Source: Microtetraspora malaysiensis (GTDB taxonomy: Bacteria; Actinomycetota; Actinomycetes; Streptosporangiales; Streptosporangiaceae). From it: 64,000 nt of DNA. The notes under the pieces are model-generated. The model worked only from the letters and a program-made list of their open reading frames with translations. It had not been told where the DNA came from and did not search any database. A program made the position numbers and the translations under genes. Every line of letters starts with the position of its first letter. Position 1 is the first letter of the stretch. The stretch spans positions 94,185-158,184 of the forward strand of contig NZ_BBYJ01000021.1 of assembly GCF_001528665.1 (NCBI RefSeq). The letters run 5' to 3'. Below are positions 27,132 through 35,072 of this stretch, one piece after another.

Positions 27132-28157
27132 TCAGCGGTAGCGCGCCACGCCCGTGCCGGGGACGACCTCGCCGAGCACCCAGGCGGGCACACCGCGCCC
27201 GTCGAGCAGGGCCAGCGCGCGGTCGGCCTGGTCCGCGGGGACGACGGCGCACATCCCCACGCCGAGGTTGAACGTCCGGTCCATCTCGGACTGCGGGACG
27301 CCGCCGTGCCCGGCGAGCACCTCGAAGATCGCGGGCGGGGTCCAGGACCCCCGGTCCAGCAGGGCGTCGACCGTGCCGGGCAGGGAGCGGGCCAGGTTGG
27401 CGGTGAGGCCGCCGCCGGTGATGTGCGCGAAGGCGTGCACCTCGACCTCGCGGATCAGCGCGAGGCAGTCGAGCGAGTAGATGCGGGTGGGTTCGAGCAG
27501 CTCCTCGCCGAGCGTGCGGGACAGCTCGGGGAGCTCCCGCTCAAGGTCCAGGCCGGCGGTCTTGATTACATGCCTGACCAGGGAGTATCCGTTGGAGTGG
27601 ATCCCGCTGGAGGCCAGGGCCAGCACCACGTCGCCGGGCCGTACCCGATCAGGCCCGAGCAGTTCGTCGGCCTCGACGACGCCCGTGCCGGCACCGGCCA
27701 GGTCGTACTCGTCGGGGCCCATGGCGCCCGGGTGCTCGGCCGTCTCGCCGCCGATGAGCGCGCAGCCCGCGAGCCGGCACCCCTCCGCGACACCGCCGAC
27801 GATGTCGGCGATGCGCTCGGGCACCACCTTGCCGCAGGCGATGTAGTCGGTCATGAACAGCGGCTCCGCCCCGCACACCACGAGGTCGTCGACGACCATG
27901 CCCACGAGGTCGATGCCGATCGTGTCGTGCTTGCCGAGCCGCTGCGCCAGCATCACCTTGGTGCCGACGCCGTCGGTCGAGGTCGCCAGCAGGGGGCGGC
28001 GGTAGCGCAGGAAGGCCGAGGCGTCGAACAGCCCGGCGAACCCGCTGGCGTCGTCCACCACCTCGGGCCGCCGTGAGCGCGCCACCCGGGACTTCATCAG
28101 CTCGACGGCCCGGTCACCGGCCTCGATGTCCACACCCGCGGCGGCGTAGCTGGTCAT
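27132..28157 (-). CDS. purM: phosphoribosylformylglycinamidine cyclo-ligase (AIR synthetase)
   Basis: PurM closes the imidazole ring of purines: FGAM + ATP gives AIR. The 341-residue protein shows the PurM N- and C-domains: STDGVGTKVMLAQ and IGIDLVGMVVDDLVVCGAEP, the ATP-site GGETAEHPG, ASSGIHSNGYSLVR, and AHITGGGLTANL. I start at MTSYAAAGVD (28157) with AGGGGAG upstream; a longer frame to 28280 is not family-like. It follows purF by 43 bp on the same strand, so the two are probably co-transcribed. Confidence 0.96.
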   Translation of the reverse strand: MTSYAAAGVDIEAGDRAVELMKSRVARSRRPEVVDDASGFAGLFDASAFLRYRRPLLATSTDGVGTKVMLAQRLGKHDTIGIDLVGMVVDDLVVCGAEPLFMTDYIACGKVVPERIADIVGGVAEGCRLAGCALIGGETAEHPGAMGPDEYDLAGAGTGVVEADELLGPDRVRPGDVVLALASSGIHSNGYSLVRHVIKTAGLDLERELPELSRTLGEELLEPTRIYSLDCLALIREVEVHAFAHITGGGLTANLARSLPGTVDALLDRGSWTPPAIFEVLAGHGGVPQSEMDRTFNLGVGMCAVVPADQADRALALLDGRGVPAWVLGEVVPGTGVARYR

Positions 28158-28200
28158 GTGCTCCCCTTCGTCGGTCGTGCGCGGTCGCCCGTGCGACCCG

Positions 28201-29637
28201 TCACAGCTGCCCTTCCAGGACGTACTTGCCGACCTGGTCCTGGTCGACAGGGATGGGGTACTCGCCGGTGAAGCAGGCACGGCAGAGCCGATCGGCCGGG
28301 ATCGTGGTCGCCCGGGTCAGCCCTTCGAGGGAGATGTATCCGAGTGAGTCGGCCCCAAGGGAGGCGCGGATCTCTTCGACGGACAGCGACCCGGCGATCA
28401 GCTCGGCCCGGGTGGCGAAGTCGATGCCGTAGAAGCACGGCCACGCGACCGGCGGCGAGGAGATCCGCACGTGGACCTCCGTGGCGCCCGCCTCGCGCAG
28501 CATCTTGACGATGGCCCGCTGGGTGTTGCCGCGCACGATCGAGTCGTCCACCACGATCAGCCGCTTGCCCTGGATGACCTCGCGCAGCGGGTTGAGCTTG
28601 AGGCGGATGCCGAGCTGGCGGATCGTCTGCGACGGCTGGATGAACGTGCGGCCGACGTAGGAGTTCTTCACCAGGCCCTGGCCGTACGGGATGCCGCTCT
28701 GCTCGGCGTAGCCGATGGCGGCGGGGGTGCCGGACTCGGGCGTGGGGATGACGAGGTCGGCGTCGACCGGGTGCTCCCGGGCGAGCTGGCGGCCCACCTC
28801 GACCCGGGTCGCCTGCACGCCGCGTCCCGCGATGGTCGTGTCCGGCCGGGCGAGGTAGACGTACTCGAACAGACAGCCCTTGGGCTGGGCGGCGGCGAAC
28901 CGGCGGGACCGGACTCCGCGCTCGTCGATCACCAGCAGCTCGCCGGGCTCGATCTCGCGGATGAACGACGCGCCGACGATGTCGAGCGCGGCGGTCTCGG
29001 AGGCGACCACCCAGCCGCGTTCGAGCCGGCCGAGAACCAGCGGCCGGATGCCCTGCGGGTCGCGGGCGGCGAACAGGGTCGTCTCGTTCATCCAGACCAG
29101 GGAGTAGGCGCCCTTGACCTGGGGAAGCAGCTCGGCCGCCGCGTCCTCGATGGACTGCGAGCGGTCCTGCGCGAGCAGCGTCGTCAGGACCTCGGTGTCC
29201 GTCGTCGCGCGGATGGCGTCCGGCGGGAGGCGGAGCGCGAGCTCACCGGTGTTGATCAGGTTGCCGTTGTGGGCGAGCGCGAGGCCGCCGTGTTCGGTGG
29301 AGCTGAGCGTGGGCTGCGCGTTCTCCCAGACGCTCGACCCGGTGGTCGAGTAGCGACAGTGTCCGATCGCGATGTGGCCGCGGAGCGTCCCGAGGATCGA
29401 CTCGTCGAAGACCTGGGAGACCAGGCCCATGTCCTTGTAGATGAGGATGCGGCTGCCTTCGCTGACCGCGATGCCCGCGGACTCCTGGCCGCGGTGCTGT
29501 AGCGCGTACAGCCCGTAGTAGGTGAGTTTGGAGACATCCTCCCCGGGAGCCCACACACCGAAGACGCCGCAGGCGTCCTTGGGTGCGCGGTCGAGGGAGT
29601 CGAGGTCATGGCTCAGTCGGCCGTCGCCTTTCCGCAC
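28201..29637 (-). CDS. purF: amidophosphoribosyltransferase
   Basis: PurF catalyses the committed step of purine synthesis, PRPP + glutamine to phosphoribosylamine. With GTG 29637 as start it has 478 residues; a 22-residue propeptide precedes the nucleophile Cys23 of CGVFGVWAP. The glutaminase domain has HCRYSTTG and HNGNLINTGEL; the PRTase domain has the PRPP loop IVVDDSIVRGNT. Cysteines in KGCLFEYV, WPCFYGID and CRACFTGEYP fit the 4Fe-4S type. A TAGACT -10 box ends 7 nt before the GTG, suggesting a leaderless mRNA. Confidence 0.95.
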   Translation of the reverse strand: MRKGDGRLSHDLDSLDRAPKDACGVFGVWAPGEDVSKLTYYGLYALQHRGQESAGIAVSEGSRILIYKDMGLVSQVFDESILGTLRGHIAIGHCRYSTTGSSVWENAQPTLSSTEHGGLALAHNGNLINTGELALRLPPDAIRATTDTEVLTTLLAQDRSQSIEDAAAELLPQVKGAYSLVWMNETTLFAARDPQGIRPLVLGRLERGWVVASETAALDIVGASFIREIEPGELLVIDERGVRSRRFAAAQPKGCLFEYVYLARPDTTIAGRGVQATRVEVGRQLAREHPVDADLVIPTPESGTPAAIGYAEQSGIPYGQGLVKNSYVGRTFIQPSQTIRQLGIRLKLNPLREVIQGKRLIVVDDSIVRGNTQRAIVKMLREAGATEVHVRISSPPVAWPCFYGIDFATRAELIAGSLSVEEIRASLGADSLGYISLEGLTRATTIPADRLCRACFTGEYPIPVDQDQVGKYVLEGQL

Positions 29638-29644
29638 ATGCTTG

Positions 29645-29650
29645 AGTCTA
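29645..29650 (-). promoter_or_regulatory. -10 element of purF, leaderless type
   Basis: On the minus strand TAGACT (29650-29645) is followed by 7 nt and then the purF GTG (29637). There is no ribosome-binding site at that start. A convincing -35 was not seen. Confidence 0.5.
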
Positions 29651-29800
29651 TTTCGGCCTTCTCCCTGCTCGCGCACCCGGGTACGGAAAGTCTCGGCGAA
29701 ACGATCGACGTGGCTTTGCCGTGTCGTCCGGGTTCCGTCCACACCCTCCGGGAGAGCCTTGGGTCTCCGGCATGCCCAACTCTGGTCCGGGAGAGCGACC

Positions 29801-32062
29801 GTGACGACACCTGACAAGCCCGCGTGGGAGCCCCAGCGTGACCAGCGGCCCGACAACGAGACCCGTCCGGACGAGCAGCGGCTGGTCCTTCCGGTGAACT
29901 CCTGGGACGAGCCCGATCTGGAGGGGTCCTGGTGGGAGCCCTCCGGATACCGGGAGCCCGACCCGGTCCGCCCCGGAGAAAACCGCTCAGCTTTCCGCGA
30001 AACCGCCGGCGATCCGGCGCGTGCGGAGCACCGGCCGCCGGCCGACCCTCTCGGAAGGGACACGAGTGACCGCCGTGAGCGGGGTGACCTGAGCCGCCGG
30101 GGAACCGAGGCGGGCGAGCCGGACTTCAGCGACTGGACCGACTGCGGGTTCTCCGACGATCTCGCCGTCACCGACCCGGGCTACCGCTCCTGGGCGGAGC
30201 CGGAGACCACCTGGGAGAGCCTCAAGGCATGGGCGGCCCAGGATCCCTTGGCGAACGAGCCTCCGTACGCGCCTGCGGCGCCCCAGCACCCGGGGGTCGC
30301 CGGTCCGGACACGAGTGACGCGACGGGGCGGCGCGATCACGCCGGGAACGGCGGGTCGCGGGGCGACGCGGGCGCGTACGGCGAGGCGGCGGCAGGTCAG
30401 GGCGCTCACGCGGGGCCGGAGGCCGCGTACGGCGCGCCGGAGACTCGGTACGGCGCCGGGCCGGAGGCTCACGGGTACGGCGCGCACGGCAGACACGAGG
30501 CCGCCCCGTACGGCACGCACGGAGTCCCGGAAGCGGCGGGCTACAGCCCGGACAACGGCCACGAGGCCGCCGCGTACGGCGCGTTCGGCGGGCCGGAGGC
30601 CCCGGAGCAGCCGAGCCTGCCGCCCACGGCCGTTCCGTCGCAGGTTCCGCCCGCCCATGTCGCGCAGCCGCCGCAGGCCCCGCCGTACGCGGGGCAGGGG
30701 ACGCCGCAGGCATCTCCTTCGCCGGCCGGATCCGCCCAGATGCCGCCGCAGATCCCGTCGCAGAGCGGGCCACCGGGCCGGCCGGGCGGGCCGTACGACG
30801 AGCAGCCGCCGGGGGCGCAGGGGGGATGGAACGATCCGTACGCGGGGCCCGCGAGCGGCCGGCAGACGGACCCGCACCCCGACCGGCAGCCCGACGCCCC
30901 GATGGAAGGGCGGCCCGATCTCCGGATCGGCCCCGCCGGCGACCCGTACATCGACGGCCGGTACGGCATGGGCGCGGACGTGTCCGGCCTGCCGCGCGCC
31001 GGGGCCGACGGCTCGGCCGAACCCTCGACCGCGTACCCGGCCGACATGTCGGCGCCTTCGACCGGATGGGGGCTCCCGCCCGCTTCGCCGTACCCGCCCC
31101 AGAACCCGGACCCGGCCGCGACGCCCGTGCCGCCGTCCGCGGCGGCCCCGGTGGAGCGCGCCGTCTGTGAGCACTGCGGGATGCCGCAAGGGGGCACGGG
31201 TTCGTCCAGGCCCGGCTCGGGAGCGTTCGCCGCACAAGGATCCGGCGACGCCGGGACGGGAATCTTCGGGGTCGCGGACGTGACGACGGGGCCGATGGAG
31301 CGCCTGGGCGTCCCCGGCGGGCAGAGCGCCCAGGACCGGTCTGTCTGGAGCGCACGGCCCGCACCGAGAGAGCCGTACGCGAGTGAGGGGGCCGCGACCG
31401 GAGGAGTCCCGGCCACCGGGCACGTTCCGGCACTCAGGACGGAGAACCCGGCCGAGCCGCCCATCTGGGGACAGGACGACGGCTACATCCGCATCGTCGG
31501 CAGGGACTCGGGAACGGAGGGGCCGGAGGAGCCCCGGGGCCGTCCCGGCGAGTACGGCGAACGCTTCCCCACCCCTCCGCGGCACCCTGAGGAGCGCGAG
31601 CCGTCGGAGGGTTTCGGCGGCCGGACCCCACCCGCCGGCGGCGGGCAGCCACCGTTCGGCGACCGGCCCGTCCACCCGGGCGAGCCGGGGCGGCAGGGTG
31701 AGGCGGCGTATCACCAGCAGCCGCGGCGGCGGGGCGAGGGCCTGGGCACCGCCGCGATGGTGCTCGGCATCGTCAGCATCGTCCTGCTGTTCTTCTGCGG
31801 GGTCGGCACGCTCACGGCGGTCGCGGGCATCGTCCTCGGCGTCGTCGCGCTCACGGTCGGCTCCCACAAGGGCCGCGCGATCACGGGCATCGTCCTGAGC
31901 GTCCTGACGCTCGTCCTCGCGGCCGTGATCGGTGTCATGTTCTACAACTGGTTCCAGACCAACAAGCTCGGCGAGTGCTTCGACGTCAGGACGCATCCCA
32001 CGCAGGCGTCCACGCAGCGCTGCATCGAGGAGAAGCTGAGCGGGTCGGGCCTCACCCGCTGA
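29801..32062 (+). CDS. large Pro/Gly-rich DUF4190-type membrane protein
   Basis: A 753-residue protein. Residues 1 to about 640 are low-complexity and disordered, rich in Pro, Gly, Ala, Glu and Tyr. A tandem segment near residues 190-275 repeats a YGAxGxxEAA-like unit, and one isolated Cys-x2-Cys occurs in VCEHCGMPQ (about 456-459). The C-terminal 100 residues hold two membrane helices in the DUF4190 pattern (GTAAMVLGIVSIVLLFF; ITGIVLSVLTLVLAAVIG) and a short Cys-containing outer tail. GTG 29801 has GGGAGAG upstream. Function unknown; probably a membrane-anchored scaffold, with the long tail in the cytoplasm. Confidence 0.8.
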   Translation: MTTPDKPAWEPQRDQRPDNETRPDEQRLVLPVNSWDEPDLEGSWWEPSGYREPDPVRPGENRSAFRETAGDPARAEHRPPADPLGRDTSDRRERGDLSRRGTEAGEPDFSDWTDCGFSDDLAVTDPGYRSWAEPETTWESLKAWAAQDPLANEPPYAPAAPQHPGVAGPDTSDATGRRDHAGNGGSRGDAGAYGEAAAGQGAHAGPEAAYGAPETRYGAGPEAHGYGAHGRHEAAPYGTHGVPEAAGYSPDNGHEAAAYGAFGGPEAPEQPSLPPTAVPSQVPPAHVAQPPQAPPYAGQGTPQASPSPAGSAQMPPQIPSQSGPPGRPGGPYDEQPPGAQGGWNDPYAGPASGRQTDPHPDRQPDAPMEGRPDLRIGPAGDPYIDGRYGMGADVSGLPRAGADGSAEPSTAYPADMSAPSTGWGLPPASPYPPQNPDPAATPVPPSAAAPVERAVCEHCGMPQGGTGSSRPGSGAFAAQGSGDAGTGIFGVADVTTGPMERLGVPGGQSAQDRSVWSARPAPREPYASEGAATGGVPATGHVPALRTENPAEPPIWGQDDGYIRIVGRDSGTEGPEEPRGRPGEYGERFPTPPRHPEEREPSEGFGGRTPPAGGGQPPFGDRPVHPGEPGRQGEAAYHQQPRRRGEGLGTAAMVLGIVSIVLLFFCGVGTLTAVAGIVLGVVALTVGSHKGRAITGIVLSVLTLVLAAVIGVMFYNWFQTNKLGECFDVRTHPTQASTQRCIEEKLSGSGLTR

Positions 32063-32081
32063 TCCGCCGGTCCCGTCCCGG

Positions 32082-32123
32082 TAGCGCGCCGCCTCGTGAG
32101 GATCGTCGTGAGGTGGCGCGCTA
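32082..32123. terminator. bidirectional terminator hairpin
   Basis: TAGCGCGCCGCCTC (32082-32095) pairs with GAGGTGGCGCGCTA (32110-32123) along 14 positions, one of them a G-T wobble. It lies between the convergent DUF4190 and sterol-carrier genes. Confidence 0.75.
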
Positions 32124-32135
32124 TCGCGGTCTCCG

Positions 32136-32576
32136 TCAGCGGAGCGGAAGGTAGGCCGACAGGTCGGCGCGTGATCCGCTCGCGGCGATGCGGCCCATCG
32201 TCAGGGCGGACTCCCAGGAGACGCGGCCGGTGGCCAGGTCCAGCCAGGTGCGCGGGTCGGTCTCGATGACGTTCGGAGGGGTGCCGCGCGTGTGGCGCGG
32301 CCCCTCCACGCACTGCACGGCCGCGTACGGCGGCACCCGCACCTCCACGGTCCGCCCCGGGGCCCGCGCGGCCAGCTCGTCCAGCAGGTGCCGTACGGCG
32401 AAACGGGCGGCGTCCCGCAGGGGCTCGCCGCCGCCGTCGTACGCGCGAAGGACGGCGGCGACGCAGGCGGCGGGCAGCGCCGTGTCCGGCCCGGTGAACG
32501 GGGGCTCCCCAAGGGCGGCGAGCTGGGCGTCGAGGGCGGTGCGGACCTTCACCGGGTCCGGTCTGCGTGGCGGCAT
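32136..32576 (-). CDS. sterol-carrier-family protein (actinobacterial, SCP-like)
   Basis: A 146-residue protein of the actinobacterial sterol-carrier family (SCP_3-like). The C-terminal half has VEVRVPPYAAVQCVEG, VIETDPRTWLDLATGRVSW and MGRIAASGSRADLSAYLPLR, the typical end of SCP2-fold proteins. It lies close to purF in many actinomycetes, but its ligand and role are unknown. It converges with the DUF4190 gene. Confidence 0.88.
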   Translation of the reverse strand: MPPRRPDPVKVRTALDAQLAALGEPPFTGPDTALPAACVAAVLRAYDGGGEPLRDAARFAVRHLLDELAARAPGRTVEVRVPPYAAVQCVEGPRHTRGTPPNVIETDPRTWLDLATGRVSWESALTMGRIAASGSRADLSAYLPLR

Positions 32577-32628
32577 CCGCCCATTCTCTCCGCACCGTGC
32601 CGTACGGGCTTTCGCGGTGTCACGGTGT

Positions 32629-34044
32629 TCAACCGACGGGCTCGGCGACGCGGGTCTCGACTGGTGCGGGCTCGGCGCGGCGGGCGCGCAGCGCGTACAG
32701 GCTCACCGGGACGCCGACCAGGACGATCGCCGCGGCGATGAGCAGCGTGAACTGGTACGCCTCCAGGAAGGTGTGCATGGGCGGCCCCGTGAGGGCGCTC
32801 TGCCGGTTGCTCATGACCGCCCCGAGGATCGTGATGCCGAGCAGTCCGAACACCTCACGGGAGACGTTCAGGACCCCGGACGCCACGCCGACCCGGGTGG
32901 CGGGCATGACGCCCAGGATGACGTTGGTCAGCGGCACGAGCAGTCCGGCGCCCGCGCCGTAGAGCATGAACCAGGGCAGCAGGTCGAGATAGCCGCTGCT
33001 CTCGCTCCCGCCGGACAGCCCGGCGAAGGAGACGGCCATCAGGCCGAGTCCGGTGGCGACCGTGGGGGCGGTGCCGAATCGCGCGGCGATCCGGGGCGAG
33101 GTGGCCGCGATGACCGCCATGAACAGGGCCATCGGCACAAAGGCCGCGCCCGCCTCCATCGGGGTGAACCCGAGGGCGTTCTGCAGGTAGATCGCGGTGA
33201 AGAAGTAGATGCCGAACACGCCGAACGACCAGAGGCCCTGCGACAGCAGGCCGCCGCTGAAGACCCGCTCGCGGAAGAGCGAGAGGTCGATCATGGGCTG
33301 GGCGGTGCGCAGCTCCGTGATCGCGAAGGCGGCCGCGGCGGCCGCCGCCACACCGAACGCGCCGAGGATCGGCGCCGAGCCCCACCCACGCGACTCGCCC
33401 TCGATGAGCGCGTAGGTCAGGGCGGACAGCGCGATCGCCGAGAACGTCAGACCGGGCAGGTCGAGCCCGCCGGGGCGCCGTTCCTTCCTCGGCACGCGGA
33501 TCGTCAGGAAGCCGAGGACCGCGGTCACCGCGCCGATCGGCAGGTTGATCAGGAAGATCCACCCCCAGTGGGTGTTCTCGCTGAGCAGGCCGCCGGTGAG
33601 CGGGCCGACGGCCAGCGCGAGGGCGCCCACGGCGCTCCAGACGCCCACGGCGGTGGCGCGCTCACGCGGGTCGGGAAAGATCGCGGAAAGCAGGGCGAGC
33701 GCGGTCGGGGTGAGCAGCGCCGCCCCGACCCCCTGGAGCGCGCGGGCCGCAATCAGCGTCTCCTGGCCGCCCGCCAGGCCGGCCGCGACCGAGGCCACGG
33801 TGAAGACGCCGAGCCCGGCGAAGAAGACGGTCCTGGCGCCGAAGACGTCCGCGAGCCGTCCGCCGACCAGCAGCAGTCCGGCGAACACCAGGATGTACGC
33901 GCTGACGATCCATTCCAGGCCGGAGATCGTGAGCCCCAGGTCGCGCTGGATCGTCGGGAGCGCGACGTTCACCACGTTGTTGTCGAGATAGCTCATGAAC
34001 GTCGCGAGTGCGACCGCGACCAGAGCCCACCACTTCCGCTGCAC
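32629..34044 (-). CDS. MFS multidrug efflux transporter (DHA2, 14 TM)
   Basis: A 471-residue major-facilitator pump of the drug:H+ antiporter-2 type. Motif A is LLLVGGRLADVFGAR, motif C-like segments are LTGGLLSENTHWGWIFLINLP, and about 14 membrane helices are predicted. The GTG start has AGGAAGG 6 bases upstream. It is divergent from a TetR gene, with an operator array in the 81-bp gap, so it is probably repressed by that TetR and induced by its own drug substrate. Confidence 0.93.
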   Translation of the reverse strand: MQRKWWALVAVALATFMSYLDNNVVNVALPTIQRDLGLTISGLEWIVSAYILVFAGLLLVGGRLADVFGARTVFFAGLGVFTVASVAAGLAGGQETLIAARALQGVGAALLTPTALALLSAIFPDPRERATAVGVWSAVGALALAVGPLTGGLLSENTHWGWIFLINLPIGAVTAVLGFLTIRVPRKERRPGGLDLPGLTFSAIALSALTYALIEGESRGWGSAPILGAFGVAAAAAAAFAITELRTAQPMIDLSLFRERVFSGGLLSQGLWSFGVFGIYFFTAIYLQNALGFTPMEAGAAFVPMALFMAVIAATSPRIAARFGTAPTVATGLGLMAVSFAGLSGGSESSGYLDLLPWFMLYGAGAGLLVPLTNVILGVMPATRVGVASGVLNVSREVFGLLGITILGAVMSNRQSALTGPPMHTFLEAYQFTLLIAAAIVLVGVPVSLYALRARRAEPAPVETRVAEPVG

Positions 34045-34056
34045 TTAATGACCTTC

Positions 34057-34118
34057 CTATACGAAGTACCTGTACGGCGTACATGTACGGTGCATAGGAG
34101 ACCTTGTACGTCGTATAG
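34057..34118. promoter_or_regulatory. operator array between MFS and TetR genes
   Basis: Three copies of the 9-mer TACGnnGTA occur at 34060-34068 (TACGAAGTA), 34073-34081 (TACGGCGTA) and 34107-34115 (TACGTCGTA); a degenerate fourth (TACGGTGCA) is at 34086-34094. The steps are 13, 13 and 21 bp. The outer copies also form a larger inverted repeat, CTATACGAAGTAC with GTACGTCGTATAG (12 of 13 matching). The last copy overlaps the TetR gene -10 box and the first the MFS ribosome site. Confidence 0.75.
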
Positions 34119-34119
34119 T
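34114..34119 (+). promoter_or_regulatory. -10 element of the TetR gene, leaderless type
   Basis: TATAGT (34114-34119) ends 6 nt before the GTG at 34126, with no Shine-Dalgarno sequence. It overlaps the rightmost operator copy, so binding there would block the gene's own transcription. Confidence 0.55.
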
Positions 34120-34125
34120 TGTCAA

Positions 34126-34815
34126 GTGGGATCCGAGAAGCTGAGCAGAGAGTCCCTGGTCGAGCGGGCCGTTTTGCTCGCCGACGCCGAGGGGCTGGAA
34201 GCGGTCACCATCCGGCGTCTGGCACAGGAGCTCGGCGTCACGCCGATGGCTCTGTACTGGCATGTCAAGAACAAGGAACAGCTCCTGAACTGCCTGGCCG
34301 ATCACCTGCTGAGGGAGGTCACGCCGGAGTTCGACCCCGGCGCGTCGTGGAACGTCCGGGTGCACGTGATGGTCGAGGCGCTGGTCCGGCTGATGCGGCG
34401 GCACCGGTTCCTGCCCGGCCTGTTCGGCGTGGTCACGAAGGGCGCGGTGGAGAGCTTCTCCCGGGCGACGGACACGGTCCTCGATCTGCTCCGCCAGGCG
34501 GGGTTCACCCTCCAGGAGGGGCACCTGATCTCGACGTACCTGCTGCACGGCGCGATGACCCTGGTCGACCAGGAGCCGGGCGTGCCGCCCTCCGTGCCGC
34601 CGGAGGAAGCCGCCGAGTGGCAGCGGCAGAAGCGGCTGGCCCTCGAATCCCTGCCCGCCGACCGGTACCCGTGCATCGTCGAGTACGCCAAGACGCTGGA
34701 CGAGGTCGACGTCGAGCGCTACTACACGTTCGGGCTCGACCTGCTGATCGGCGGCGTCGAGGCGATGGCCGCCCGCCGGGGCGAGGCGGGAACGGCGGTC
34801 GGCCCGGCAGGCTGA
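34126..34815 (+). CDS. TetR-family repressor (TetR_C_1 type)
   Basis: The 229-residue protein has a TetR helix-turn-helix at about 8-52 (SLVERAVLLADAEGLEAVTIRRLA, then GVTPMALYWHVKNKEQLL) and a tetracycline-repressor-like C-terminal domain. The MALYWHV recognition helix is the TetR/class-type sequence. It is divergent from an MFS pump and a palindromic operator array sits between them, so it is likely to repress both genes and release on drug binding. Confidence 0.93.
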   Translation: MGSEKLSRESLVERAVLLADAEGLEAVTIRRLAQELGVTPMALYWHVKNKEQLLNCLADHLLREVTPEFDPGASWNVRVHVMVEALVRLMRRHRFLPGLFGVVTKGAVESFSRATDTVLDLLRQAGFTLQEGHLISTYLLHGAMTLVDQEPGVPPSVPPEEAAEWQRQKRLALESLPADRYPCIVEYAKTLDEVDVERYYTFGLDLLIGGVEAMAARRGEAGTAVGPAG

Positions 34816-35012
34816 CGTCGCGTGGGGCGCGCGGCGCACGGGCCGGCGCGGAGAACACCGCGGCGAGCGCTGCCTGCCCGCCGGGCGTCAGCGCGTACGG
34901 GCCGGCCCGGCGGCCGAGCGCGCCCGACATGCGTCTAGGCGGAAAAAGGCTGATCAATGATGCAAGAGATGGACTTGTGATCTTTGATCGGTAATCCTGT
35001 GGAACGTTCGAA

Positions 35013-35068
35013 ACGTCCCTTGAGCACCCAGAGTGTTCAGCACTCGCTCTTGCTTGAGAAAGGGACGT
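35013..35068 (+). promoter_or_regulatory. 5' leader hairpin of the collagen-like gene
   Basis: ACGTCCCTT (35013-35021) pairs perfectly with AAGGGACGT (35060-35068); the latter contains the ribosome site (AAAGGGA) for GTG 35073. A second small stem, GAGTG (35031-35035) with CACTC (35041-35045), is nested inside. If transcribed, the fold could hide the ribosome site. Confidence 0.5.
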
Positions 35069-35072
35069 CTCC

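Noticed and set aside
28158..28280. Longer purM start at 28280
   Set aside because: The extra 41 residues lack family similarity and a ribosome site; AGGGGAG marks the start at 28157.
29638..30171. Extended purF frame to 30171
   Set aside because: The extension overlaps the divergent DUF4190 gene and has no similarity to PurF; the GTG next to a -10 box fits.
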